A model generated the notes under the pieces. It had not been told where the DNA came from and made no database searches. It saw only the letters and a program-made list of their open reading frames with translations. Positions 16,724-24,961 of a DNA stretch of 64,000 nt are shown one piece after another (position 1 is the first letter of the stretch; each line of letters starts with the position of its first letter). The position numbers and the translations under genes were made by a program. Source of the stretch: Williamsia sp. DF01-3 (GTDB taxonomy: Bacteria; Actinomycetota; Actinomycetes; Mycobacteriales; Mycobacteriaceae); contig NZ_JALKFS010000005.1 in NCBI RefSeq assembly GCF_023051145.1, positions 1,302,001 to 1,366,000 of the forward strand, given 5' to 3'.

Positions 16724-18520
16724 GTGGACGAAAAACACCGGTCGCCCCTCTTGCGTCGAATCATTCCGTTGATCCTGTTTGCTCTTGTCGGTTCGAGCTG
16801 TACATGGCTGAGTGACGACCCCGAAGACACTTTTGGCGATTTCGCCTCAGCCCTCAGTGGGCGGCACGTCGGCGACGCCGCCGAACTGACCACCGATCCT
16901 GCTGCGGCAACCACTGCGATCAATGACATGTTCGAGGGGCTCGGCGACGGGGCGAAGGTGGTGGTCACCGCGGACGATGTGGAGTCCGATGGGAGCGACG
17001 GGCGCCTGACCATGGCATGGAACTTCGGGCCGGGGAAGGATCTCCGGTACGAGACTCGCGGCAGGACAGTCGAATCCGATGGCGATCGGAAGCTGGTCTG
17101 GGATCCGACGCTGCTGCACGACAACATGCTTCCCGGTTCGACATTCCGGTATTCGGACGACAAAGATCTGATGACGCCGGTGGTGGACCGCGGTGGAGCG
17201 GCGCTCCTCGAGTGGCAGACGGTCGGAGTGGTCACCGTGCGGCGCGACGCCGTTGATGCAGCATCCACCGCATTGGCCAGGGCGCTGCGCCGGTTCGATG
17301 CATCCATCACGGAGATGTCCATCCGGACGGCTGCGGAGCAGCAGCAGGGCGATGCCGTCACCGTCATCACGCTCCGGGAAGACGACGTCGAGGCCGTTCG
17401 TGCGCAGCTCGAACCGATCGAGGGCGTCACGATCGTGGATCAGGGGAAGCTGTTGACCACCGACCGCGCCTTGCGGTCGCCGGTTCTGGGCGACATCGAA
17501 CGTACCTGGAACGACGTGATCACCGAACGCGCCGGATGGTCGGTGTCGTTGGTGGATGCCGAGGGCAACGCCATCGATCAGCTCACGGCGGTGCCACCCC
17601 GAGCAACCGAGCCGCTGCAGCTGTCCATCGATCGGCGTCTGCAGCTGCTCGCGCAACGGGCTGTGGCCACCCGATCCGAACCGACTGCGTTGGTGGCCAT
17701 GTCGACAAACGCCGGAGGAATCCTCGCGGTCGCACAGAACGCCGCGGCTGATCGGGAAGGTGCGATTGCGCTCAGCGGACTGTATCCACCGGGTTCGACA
17801 TTCAAGACGGTGACCACCGCGGCAGCGTTGTCCGAGGGGATCGCGACACCGCAGACACCGCTGCCGTGCCCGGGACGCGCCACCATCGAAGGCCGGACCA
17901 TTCCGAACGAAGACGACTTCGATCTCGGGACGGTGCCACTGACCACTGCATTCGCCCGGTCGTGCAACACCACCATGGCGGGGCTCTCGAACCGCCTCGG
18001 GGCCGATGCGCTCCCGGCGACCGCCACCCGGTTCGGCATCGGCGTGGACTTCGTGGTCCCGGGGATCACCACGGTCACCGGCACGGTGCCACGTGCCGAC
18101 AGCGCGGCTCTGCGGGTGGAGAACGGTATCGGTCAGGGCAAGGTCACCGCCTCGCCGTTCGGCATGGCTGTCGCCGAAGCGAGTCTCGGACATGGGTCGA
18201 TGGTTCTCCCAACCCTCATCTCCGGTAGACCGACCACGGCCAGCGTGAAGCCGGAGCCATTGGATCCCGAGGTTGTCGAAGCCTTACGCGCGATGATGCG
18301 CCAGACCGTGTCGACGGGTACCGCCTCCCAGCTCAGCGACATCGACGGGTTGGGGGGCAAGACCGGTACCGCGGAGTACGGCGACAACACCCGTTCTCAC
18401 GGGTGGTTCGCCGGGATCGTCGGCGACATCGCCTTTGCGTCCCTGGTCGTCGGTGGCAACAGCTCTGCCCCGGCCGTGGCGGTCGCCGGTGAATTCCTTC
18501 GACCTGCGGCCGGCCGGTGA
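16724..18520 (+). CDS. Lipoprotein class B penicillin-binding protein (PbpLipo-like)
   Basis: A 598-aa transpeptidase. One hydrophobic helix ends in a lipobox (LVGSSC), followed by an NTF2-like MecA_N domain (about 30-145), a dimerisation region (150-290) and a transpeptidase domain with STFK (Ser358), SCN (Ser413) and KTGTA (Lys546). It resembles M. tuberculosis Rv2864c. It acts outside the membrane in peptidoglycan cross-linking. GTG 16724 is preferred over TTG 16712; a GGAG sits very close to the GTG. The nearby lactamase-fold genes give a small beta-lactam/cell-wall cluster. Confidence 0.9.
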   Translation: MDEKHRSPLLRRIIPLILFALVGSSCTWLSDDPEDTFGDFASALSGRHVGDAAELTTDPAAATTAINDMFEGLGDGAKVVVTADDVESDGSDGRLTMAWNFGPGKDLRYETRGRTVESDGDRKLVWDPTLLHDNMLPGSTFRYSDDKDLMTPVVDRGGAALLEWQTVGVVTVRRDAVDAASTALARALRRFDASITEMSIRTAAEQQQGDAVTVITLREDDVEAVRAQLEPIEGVTIVDQGKLLTTDRALRSPVLGDIERTWNDVITERAGWSVSLVDAEGNAIDQLTAVPPRATEPLQLSIDRRLQLLAQRAVATRSEPTALVAMSTNAGGILAVAQNAAADREGAIALSGLYPPGSTFKTVTTAAALSEGIATPQTPLPCPGRATIEGRTIPNEDDFDLGTVPLTTAFARSCNTTMAGLSNRLGADALPATATRFGIGVDFVVPGITTVTGTVPRADSAALRVENGIGQGKVTASPFGMAVAEASLGHGSMVLPTLISGRPTTASVKPEPLDPEVVEALRAMMRQTVSTGTASQLSDIDGLGGKTGTAEYGDNTRSHGWFAGIVGDIAFASLVVGGNSSAPAVAVAGEFLRPAAGR

Positions 18521-18534
18521 CGAACCGACCCGTC

Positions 18535-18948
18535 CTAGTCCAGGAATCTCGCGCGGACTTCTGGAGAGGGGAGCGGGCAGGTGTCGAGCTTTCCGAATAC
18601 GCGGTATCGGATGGCCGCGAAGCCGTCATAGAGCCGGTCTCGCACGGGGCGGGGGATCGCCCGGGCGACCTTCAGCCACCGCCATGGCCGGTCGGCATGG
18701 GTGATCACGCGCAGAGCAGCGTCGGACCGCACCGCCACGCGCTCGTCACTCGTGCCCGGGTTGTCCACGTAGACAACCGAGTCGACCCCTGTCAGTTCCG
18801 GATGCCGTTCGATGACACCGCGCGCGAAGTCACCTTCCAGGGCGGCGAAGCGTAGTTCCCCTCGACGGTCGACGCGGAGGAGGAATTGCACTGCGTGGTT
18901 GCAGAATCCGCAGACCCCGTCGTACAGGACCACTGGTTGCTCAGGCAT
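18535..18948 (-). CDS. DCC-family thiol-disulfide oxidoreductase (DUF393)
   Basis: A 137-aa thioredoxin-like protein. It opens VVLYDGVCGFCNHAVQF with the D-x-x-C-x-x-C redox pair (Cys13, Cys16) that names the family, and has RSDAALRVI and YDGFAAIRYRVFGK typical of the remainder. ATG 18948 follows an AAGGAGGG ribosome site, which settles the start over longer options. Partner unknown. It converges on the PBP gene with a 14-bp gap. Confidence 0.9.
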   Translation of the reverse strand: MPEQPVVLYDGVCGFCNHAVQFLLRVDRRGELRFAALEGDFARGVIERHPELTGVDSVVYVDNPGTSDERVAVRSDAALRVITHADRPWRWLKVARAIPRPVRDRLYDGFAAIRYRVFGKLDTCPLPSPEVRARFLD

Positions 18949-19125
18949 CGAGCCCTCCTTCGAGACGACACAGGCCGGCACAGTCGACCCTACTGAATCG
19001 GTTGCTTCTGTCGGTGGTCGGCCGCTCGGGGACGATTGCAAAAATTATGCGGCGCAGGTGAAGAGTGAGCGTGTCCGTCTTGGGCCGAAAAAAATACCTC
19101 TTGTCGCAACGTAAGGACGTGCTCC

Positions 19126-19734
19126 ATGCTCTCTCGCTTCCGACGATTCGCCGCCATCCTTGTGGTGGGCGCAGCACTGTCGACCGGGGTGCTCGTGCCA
19201 TCCGGCTCAGCGTCGGCGCACCCTGTTGCGCCGGGAGCGCAGTTCAAATACTTCAATATCCATATGCGCTCACCCGACGGAGGCGCAGGTGGCGTGCACT
19301 GCGTCAAGAACCAACCCTTTGGACGCGAGGGCAGTCGATGTGATGCACACGGCTATTACGACAACAGTCAAGCTGCGGGATTCGTGAACGTCGATGGTGG
19401 GGTTGTCTACGACAGCGACGGCCACGGCGGCACGTACCTCAAGTTCTATACCAAGGCCGGCGAAGTGATCGAGGGCAACATTCCGTCCCGCGGTTCCGCC
19501 GACTTCACGATCTCGAGTTTCAGCTCCCCGGCGTTCGGCGTCTTGGCCCGCACCGGCCAGAAGCTGTACCTAGATGTGAGAACCACCGACAACGGCCAGA
19601 CCACCGGTGACCGGTGGGTCGACTTCTATCTTCATGGCGACCTCGTGATCAACACCCCGGTCGGTGGCGGCTACTTCGAGGGTCTCCTCGATGACTTCCT
19701 GGAGGGCGTCAGCGGCGCATTCGGTAGCAGCTGA
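19126..19734 (+). CDS. Secreted protein of unknown function
   Basis: A 202-aa protein with a clear Sec signal peptide (RFRRFAAILVVGAALSTG, cleavage likely after ASA at residues 32-34). The mature part is Gly/Asp/Tyr-rich and looks beta-structured, with a single pair of Cys (in GVHCVKN and SRCDAHG) that could form a disulfide, and ends in an amphipathic segment FEGLLDDFLEGVSGAF. I do not recognise the family. It stands alone between the DCC gene (divergent) and the multicopper oxidase (convergent). The region before it has an A-run at 19087-19094. Confidence 0.75.
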   Translation: MLSRFRRFAAILVVGAALSTGVLVPSGSASAHPVAPGAQFKYFNIHMRSPDGGAGGVHCVKNQPFGREGSRCDAHGYYDNSQAAGFVNVDGGVVYDSDGHGGTYLKFYTKAGEVIEGNIPSRGSADFTISSFSSPAFGVLARTGQKLYLDVRTTDNGQTTGDRWVDFYLHGDLVINTPVGGGYFEGLLDDFLEGVSGAFGSS

Positions 19735-19833
19735 GCGGTCCGTGGCGTCGGCCCTGCGGTCTCGTTCCCGACCAGATCAACGGTCGAGCCGGGACCGGCC
19801 TCAGTAGTCGAGGACGACCAGCGCCGGTGTCGG

Positions 19834-21300
19834 TCATGCTTGTTTGTCAACCACTTCCAGCAACTGCATCATGCCGTGGTCCTCGTGGAAGAGGATGTGG
19901 CAGTGCATGACGAACTGGCCCGTGAAGTCCTCGAATCGGTGGCGGATGGTGAGTGTTCCGAACGGCGGGAGCATGGCCGTGTCCCGGTAGTGCTGCTGAT
20001 CGACCGGTTGGTCGTTGATCGCCACCACCTGAAAGTCGTTGACGTGGATGTGAACTGGGTGAGGCTCGTAGGTGCGGTTGATGAAATGCCACTCCTCGGT
20101 GTCGCCGAGAGTCATCGTTTCGTTGACCACATGGTGGTCGAACATTGCGCCGTTGATGTAGTACATGAAGTGTTCGGTGTCGCCGGTTCCGCGCGGTTCC
20201 ATCTCCTCGAAGACGAACTCCCGTCGGCGGTCGATGGCAGCGTCACGCAGGTCGTCGAAGGGGAGCAGTGCGCCCGGTATGGGCTCCGGTGTCTGAGTGT
20301 CCCCCTGCGACACCAGGTTCAGCAGCGGCATCGGTGCGGGCACCATCGACGAGTAGAAGGGGCCGAACTCATCCCAGCTCAGTGACCGCATCTGATAGGT
20401 GCCGATGTTGGCGCCTTCGATGAGTACATCGGCGCGTCCACCCGGCACCACCTCGAGAACGTCGACGGTCGACACCGAGGTGCGGGCAGCGCCGTCGATC
20501 CCGATCACATGCATCGGATGTTCATCGAGCTGCAGACGCAGGAACAAGGAACTCGCGTTGATGATGCGCCACCGTTGCACTTCACCCGGTGCGATCTCGG
20601 TGGTGGGTTGGAAGGTGCCGTTGACCAGTGTCTGCTGCAGGCTGTTCGAGCTCTTGTCGCCCGGAACCATCTTGCCGTCTTGCATCTCGGTCTGACTCAG
20701 GACCAGGAGGCGTTCGGGGCGCCCCTTCACGCCGGGTAGTTCATCGAGCTCGCCGCGCACGATGAGGGCTCCGAACAGACCGCCGAAAACCTGTGTGTCA
20801 CTGATGGTGTGCTGATGCGAGTGGTACCAGAACGTGCCCGCGGAATGGTCAGCGGGAAGGTCGTACGAGTAGTCGAAGGTCTCGCCGGGCTCAATGGCCA
20901 TGAGGACGTCGTCGCTCGGCTGTTTCGGCGAGACGTGCCATCCGTGTGTGTGCAGGTTGGTGGGCTCGTCGATGTCGTTGATCAACGACACCTCGATGCG
21001 GTCACCCGGTCGCACGTCCAGCGTCGGCCCGGGGTAGCTGCTCTCGTAGGTGACCGCCGAGACCTTCCCGCCGCCCATGGCCACATCGCTGCGAGCGACC
21101 TTCAATTGTGTTTTAAGCGAACCGTTCTCGCTCGCCCGGACACTCGGCTCGAACCAGGTGACCCCGCCGGCGTTGTCTTTGCCCGAGGCGCATGCGGTGA
21201 GGATTGACCCGCCGAGCAGGGGAAGGCCGACGAGCGCTGCGGCTCCGGTGAGAAAACGTCGGCGGTTGACCGCTGGGACAGGCAATTTCGGCTCAGCCAT
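19834..21300 (-). CDS. Multicopper oxidase, Tat-exported lipoprotein
   Basis: A 488-aa three-domain cupredoxin oxidase. The N-terminus has twin Arg (NRRRFLTGAAAL) and a lipobox-like LTAC. All four copper-ligand motifs are present: HTHGWH, WYHSHQH, HPVHIH and HCHILFHEDHGMM, so type 1, 2 and 3 sites should be complete. The Met-rich loop of CueO is absent; substrates may be Cu(I), Mn(II), Fe(II) or phenolics. The start overlaps by 8 bp the end of an upstream lipoprotein gene, so they form one minus-strand operon. Confidence 0.92.
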   Translation of the reverse strand: MAEPKLPVPAVNRRRFLTGAAALVGLPLLGGSILTACASGKDNAGGVTWFEPSVRASENGSLKTQLKVARSDVAMGGGKVSAVTYESSYPGPTLDVRPGDRIEVSLINDIDEPTNLHTHGWHVSPKQPSDDVLMAIEPGETFDYSYDLPADHSAGTFWYHSHQHTISDTQVFGGLFGALIVRGELDELPGVKGRPERLLVLSQTEMQDGKMVPGDKSSNSLQQTLVNGTFQPTTEIAPGEVQRWRIINASSLFLRLQLDEHPMHVIGIDGAARTSVSTVDVLEVVPGGRADVLIEGANIGTYQMRSLSWDEFGPFYSSMVPAPMPLLNLVSQGDTQTPEPIPGALLPFDDLRDAAIDRRREFVFEEMEPRGTGDTEHFMYYINGAMFDHHVVNETMTLGDTEEWHFINRTYEPHPVHIHVNDFQVVAINDQPVDQQHYRDTAMLPPFGTLTIRHRFEDFTGQFVMHCHILFHEDHGMMQLLEVVDKQA

Positions 21301-21817
21301 CGGTGGGCTCCTTGGAGATGGTGACGGTGCGTGAGGTGGAGCCGATCCCGTTCGCGGTCCAGGTGACGTCGATCGTGTGTTGCGCCGGTCCGTCGCACGC
21401 GAAGACCACCGATGCCCCGATTCCGGTCGGTCCTCCGGCAGGCACCTGGAAAGGCATCTGGTCCTTGATGCCCACGGGGAGCAGTTGGCCGTCGAGGCGC
21501 AGTTCCACCCCGGTGGCCGATGGTGCGCGCCACCCGACGGTCACCACGGACCGCGGGGGAGTGTCCTTCAGGCACGTGAACGTGGGGAGGACGGTGAAGT
21601 CGTTCACCTGCAGTGCGCCGCCCGGATCTGTTGCCGGCACCACGGACGCCGTCGGTGGCGTGGTCCGTGTCGGAATCGGCGCCAGCCTGTCGCGGCTGTC
21701 CGACGAAGACGAATCGTCGTCATTGCATCCGCCGAGCACCAGCAGCAATGCTGCAGTTGTCACCAGCGCGCCCGTCACACCGGTCCGGGGTGGCAACCGC
21801 CACGAGGTACCGCTCAT
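21293..21817 (-). CDS. Putative lipoprotein co-transcribed with multicopper oxidase
   Basis: A 174-aa protein from ATG 21817 with a signal peptide and lipobox (LLLVLGGC), then a Ser/Asp-rich linker and Pro/Thr-rich stretch, then an Ig-like beta domain with two Cys (TFTCLKD and VFACDG) likely in a disulfide. A longer frame starts at 21907 but adds no signal-like sequence. It overlaps the multicopper oxidase by 8 bp. A role as substrate carrier or anchor for the oxidase is inferred only from the operon. Confidence 0.75.
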   Translation of the reverse strand: MSGTSWRLPPRTGVTGALVTTAALLLVLGGCNDDDSSSSDSRDRLAPIPTRTTPPTASVVPATDPGGALQVNDFTVLPTFTCLKDTPPRSVVTVGWRAPSATGVELRLDGQLLPVGIKDQMPFQVPAGGPTGIGASVVFACDGPAQHTIDVTWTANGIGSTSRTVTISKEPTDG

Positions 21818-21943
21818 GACTTCGGTGCCGTCGCCGGCAGAGTTCTGGTGTGTTTCGCGCACATGGGGATACTTCACCGGCAAGGTGCATATTTTTCGCA
21901 TAGGCACCCTCGTCGCTGAACGCCGGTACGTCGCCGGGAAGTG

Positions 21944-22438
21944 TCAGCGAGCCCGCACGGGAAAGACACGCTGTGACATGACGGGTGCGAACCACAATCG
22001 GGACAGATCCATGGTGCCGGTCCGCTTGGCGCTGCTGGGCACCAGGCCGTGCTCCACCCCGCCGGGTGACCAGTGGTCGTGCAGATCCTCGGCAGCAAAG
22101 ATGAACGGCAGCCAGTCGGTCACCTCCTCGGGGCGGGTGAACCCGCCGGCGATGGCCCACAGCACGTCATCGGTGCGGTAGGTGAGGAAGTGTTCGCCGT
22201 AGGCGGGGCCGAGCCCGTCGCCGATCAGGGCGGTGAGCACAAACCACTCGGTGGCGGCCAGGACATGCTCGGAGGTGTTCGACCGAGCCAGCTCGTAGTG
22301 TTCGTCGACCGAGGCAACCGCATGGTCTTCGTCGAAGAACACCTGGGCCTGACTGATGTCGCGGCCGGCTCCGACTCGAGCATGGTCGGGCATCCCCAGG
22401 ACAAAGTAGGCGCTCTGTGGTGTCACCTCATCTCCCAT
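21944..22438 (-). CDS. Hypothetical protein
   Basis: A 164-aa soluble protein, acidic in the first two-thirds (FFDEDHAVASVDEHYELAR, then AAEDLHDHWSPGG) with several Trp and no Cys. No signal peptide, membrane segment or recognised motif. The last 25 residues are basic. It lies between the lipoprotein gene (same strand, 126 bp away) and the divergent RidA gene. Not recognised. Confidence 0.6.
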   Translation of the reverse strand: MGDEVTPQSAYFVLGMPDHARVGAGRDISQAQVFFDEDHAVASVDEHYELARSNTSEHVLAATEWFVLTALIGDGLGPAYGEHFLTYRTDDVLWAIAGGFTRPEEVTDWLPFIFAAEDLHDHWSPGGVEHGLVPSSAKRTGTMDLSRLWFAPVMSQRVFPVRAR

Positions 22439-22602
22439 GGACGCATTGTGTCAGTGCTGCGGCCGCTGCGCCCGCAGGCGCGAGGGTGAGTGGTCACGGC
22501 GCCGTTCGCTCCACATGCGGCCACACGCTCCGCGTGCAACCGGCTCGTCTGCGAGCACGTGGAGCGGATCTGCGCGTAGGAGCGGACAGTTACGATGACG
22601 CC

Positions 22603-22992
22603 ATGTCATCAGTGCAGATCAATGGGTCCTCGGGTGGACACACCAGCAGTGCAACCGTCTCGCCGGGGGCGTTGATCTTCACCGCCGGTGCCGCACCCAT
22701 CGATGCCGATGGGGCAACGGTCGCGCCGGGTGACGTCACCCGGCAGGCTCACCAGTGCATGGCGAATCTGCGCGACGCCCTTGCCGATGCGGGCGCCGAT
22801 CTGACCGACGTCGTGAAGGTCACGGTGTACGTCGCGGAGAAGCTGCAGGCCGATCTGGTGGTTGCGTGGGACGCGGTCACCGAGGAGTTCAGCGACCACA
22901 AGCCGGCGGGCACCCTCCTCGGGGTGACTGTTCTGGCCTACGACGACCAGCTCGTCGAGATCGAAGCCGTGGCGGTTCGCCCGGGATCATGA
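22603..22992 (+). CDS. RidA family protein (YjgF/YER057c/UK114)
   Basis: A 129-aa protein with the RidA pattern: LIFTAGAAPID, QAHQCMANLRDALADAGADLTDVVK (seen as two adjoining motifs) and ending VEIEAVAV. RidA proteins deaminate reactive enamine/imine intermediates; the Arg that binds the carboxylate (usually near residue 105, in RxxV) is not obvious here, so it may belong to a non-deaminating subgroup. Its stop overlaps the next gene in ATGA. Confidence 0.85.
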   Translation: MSSVQINGSSGGHTSSATVSPGALIFTAGAAPIDADGATVAPGDVTRQAHQCMANLRDALADAGADLTDVVKVTVYVAEKLQADLVVAWDAVTEEFSDHKPAGTLLGVTVLAYDDQLVEIEAVAVRPGS

Positions 22993-24221
22993 CCCGGTTC
23001 GCGATCGGCACCGAGCAGCGTCGCGCGCGGTTGATGCGGCGACATCGGCTGCTCCCGGCTGTGCACGCCCGCTCGCCCGAGGAGGTCGCCGAAGCGGTGG
23101 TGGGTCTGCACGCGACCACACCGTCGACCGTCTACATCTCGACCTGGGCGCGGATGGCGCACTTCGACATCACCGACATGGAACGTGCGCTCTACGACGA
23201 CCGCACGCTGGTCAAGCAACTGGCGATGCGCCGGACCCTTTTTGTGTTCCCGCGGCCGACACTGGCCGACGCAGTGAGCGCGGTGGGCACGAGGGTCGCG
23301 GCAAGCGAACGCACCAACATGCTCAGAGACCTGCGCCGCGACGACAACTCCCCCGACCCCGAGGGGTGGATAGCCGAGGCCCGCGCGGCGGTACTGGGTG
23401 CCCTCACCGACGGACGGTCGGCCTCCTCGACTGAACTGCGCAACGAGTTGCCCGCACTCGCCGGCGCCATCCGGCACGGTGAAGGCAAATCGTGGGGCGG
23501 GGTATCCCAGATGGGGCCCCGCGTTCTCAGTCATCTGAGTGCGGCAGGCGACATCGTGCGCGGTCCCAATGACGGCAACTGGTTACGCTCCAAGCCTCGA
23601 TGGATCTCGATGCAGGACTGGCTCGGTGAACGCCTGCCGATCGAAGACGCGGCGACCGGGCACCGCAACCTGATCCTGCGATGGTTGCGGCAATTCGGCC
23701 CTGGTACCGAAACCGACATCGTGTGGTGGCTGGGATCGACGAAGACTGCTGTCCGCAAGGCGCTGTCGGAGCTCGACGTGGTGGAGGTGGAGCTTGATGA
23801 CGGCTCGACCGGGTTCGTGTTGGCCGACGACCTCGACGAGGTGGAACCTGCGCCACCGACTGCGGTGCTGCTACCCGAACTCGACCCCACCCTGATGGGC
23901 TGGAAGCAGCGCGACTGGTATCTCGGTCCGCATGCGGGGCACCTGTTCGACAGCAACGGCAACGGCGGGCAGACGGTGTGGTGGAATGGCCGCATCATCG
24001 GCGGTTGGCATCAGCGCCCCGACGGGTCGATCGGCTTGCATCTGCTCGAGAAGGTCGGTCGGGCCGCTGTCGACGCGGCAAGGGCGAGGGCACGCGACCT
24101 CGAGCTGTTCCTGGGGAGGCCCGCCCGAAGCCTGGGTATCCAGCGCCTTTTCACAAAACACTCAGTGGATGACGAGGTTGCCGGTGCCGTGGTTGCAGGT
24201 TCACAGGAACCTCCCAGCTAG
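22989..24221 (+). CDS. Winged-helix DNA-binding domain protein (HTH_42/YcaQ family)
   Basis: A 410-aa protein of the HTH_42 family, to which the crosslink-repair glycosylase AlkZ/YcaQ belongs. Typical pieces are VVGLHATTPSTVYISTW, MRRTLFVFPRP, GPGTETDIVWWLG and LLPELDPTLMGWKQRDWY. The AlkZ catalytic QxQ is not seen clearly; a HQR stands in GGWHQRPDG, so glycosylase activity is uncertain. Coupled by a 4-bp overlap to RidA. Confidence 0.82.
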   Translation: MTRFAIGTEQRRARLMRRHRLLPAVHARSPEEVAEAVVGLHATTPSTVYISTWARMAHFDITDMERALYDDRTLVKQLAMRRTLFVFPRPTLADAVSAVGTRVAASERTNMLRDLRRDDNSPDPEGWIAEARAAVLGALTDGRSASSTELRNELPALAGAIRHGEGKSWGGVSQMGPRVLSHLSAAGDIVRGPNDGNWLRSKPRWISMQDWLGERLPIEDAATGHRNLILRWLRQFGPGTETDIVWWLGSTKTAVRKALSELDVVEVELDDGSTGFVLADDLDEVEPAPPTAVLLPELDPTLMGWKQRDWYLGPHAGHLFDSNGNGGQTVWWNGRIIGGWHQRPDGSIGLHLLEKVGRAAVDAARARARDLELFLGRPARSLGIQRLFTKHSVDDEVAGAVVAGSQEPPS

Positions 24222-24225
24222 CTGG
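24214..24225. promoter_or_regulatory. 12-bp palindrome upstream of phoP
   Basis: CCAGCTAGCTGG is a perfect palindrome covering the stop codon of the upstream gene and ending 37 bp before the phoP ATG. It could be part of the phoP control region; it does not resemble the direct-repeat PhoP box. Confidence 0.3.
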
Positions 24226-24262
24226 CAGTTTCTCAAAAGTATGGGTCGGCAGAGTAGGTGCC

Positions 24263-24961
24263 ATGAGTGATCAGGGTGCACGAGTGCTGGTGGTTGACGA
24301 CGAACCGAACATTCTCGAACTGTTGTCGGTGTCTCTGAAGTTCCAGGGGTTCGACGTCCGGACAGCGCCGGACGGCCCTCGTGCCATCGACCGTGCCCGG
24401 ACCTTTCGGCCCGATGCCCTCATCCTGGACGTCATGATGCCGGGGATGGACGGGTTCGGCCTGCTGCGTCGCCTCCGGGCCGACGGTGTGGAGGCGCCCG
24501 CGTTGTTTCTGACGGCCCGCGATTCCCTGGAAGACAAGGTCACCGGGCTGACCATCGGGGGAGACGACTACGTCACCAAGCCGTTCAGTCTCGAAGAGGT
24601 GGTGGCGCGTCTGCGAGTGTTGTTGCGGCGCGGAGGTTTCGGTGAGAAGCCGGCGCAGAATCCGCGAATCTCTTTTGCCGACATAGAGCTCGACGACGAC
24701 ACCCACGAGGTGTGGAAGAACGGGGAGCTGGTCTCCTTGTCGCCGACCGAGTTCACTCTGTTGCGCTACTTCATGATCAATGCCGGAACCGTCCTGTCGA
24801 AGCCGCGAATCCTCGACCATGTCTGGAATTACGACTTCGGAGGCGAGGTCAACGTCGTCGAATCGTATGTCTCCTACCTCCGCCGCAAAGTCGACACCGG
24901 CGACCGGCGGCTCATCCACACACTGCGCGGCGTGGGTTACGTGATGCGCGAGCCTCGGTGA
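24263..24961 (+). CDS. phoP: Two-component response regulator PhoP
   Basis: A 232-aa OmpR-type regulator. Receiver domain 1-125 with acidic pocket Asp12/Asp13, phospho-acceptor Asp56 (LDVMMPGMDG) and Lys106 (VTKPF); winged-helix domain about 140-232 with LSPTEFTLLRYF and GEVNVVESYVSYLRRK. Near-identical stretches to M. tuberculosis PhoP (ELLSVSLKFQGF, LFLTARDSL) and the downstream phoR and HIT genes give the name. In mycobacteria PhoPR controls cell-envelope lipids and acid response. GTG of phoR overlaps its stop. Confidence 0.92.
   Translation: MSDQGARVLVVDDEPNILELLSVSLKFQGFDVRTAPDGPRAIDRARTFRPDALILDVMMPGMDGFGLLRRLRADGVEAPALFLTARDSLEDKVTGLTIGGDDYVTKPFSLEEVVARLRVLLRRGGFGEKPAQNPRISFADIELDDDTHEVWKNGELVSLSPTEFTLLRYFMINAGTVLSKPRILDHVWNYDFGGEVNVVESYVSYLRRKVDTGDRRLIHTLRGVGYVMREPR

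Noticed and set aside
21818-21907. Longer start (ATG 21907) for the lipoprotein gene
   Set aside because: It would place about 30 extra residues before the signal peptide and lipobox.
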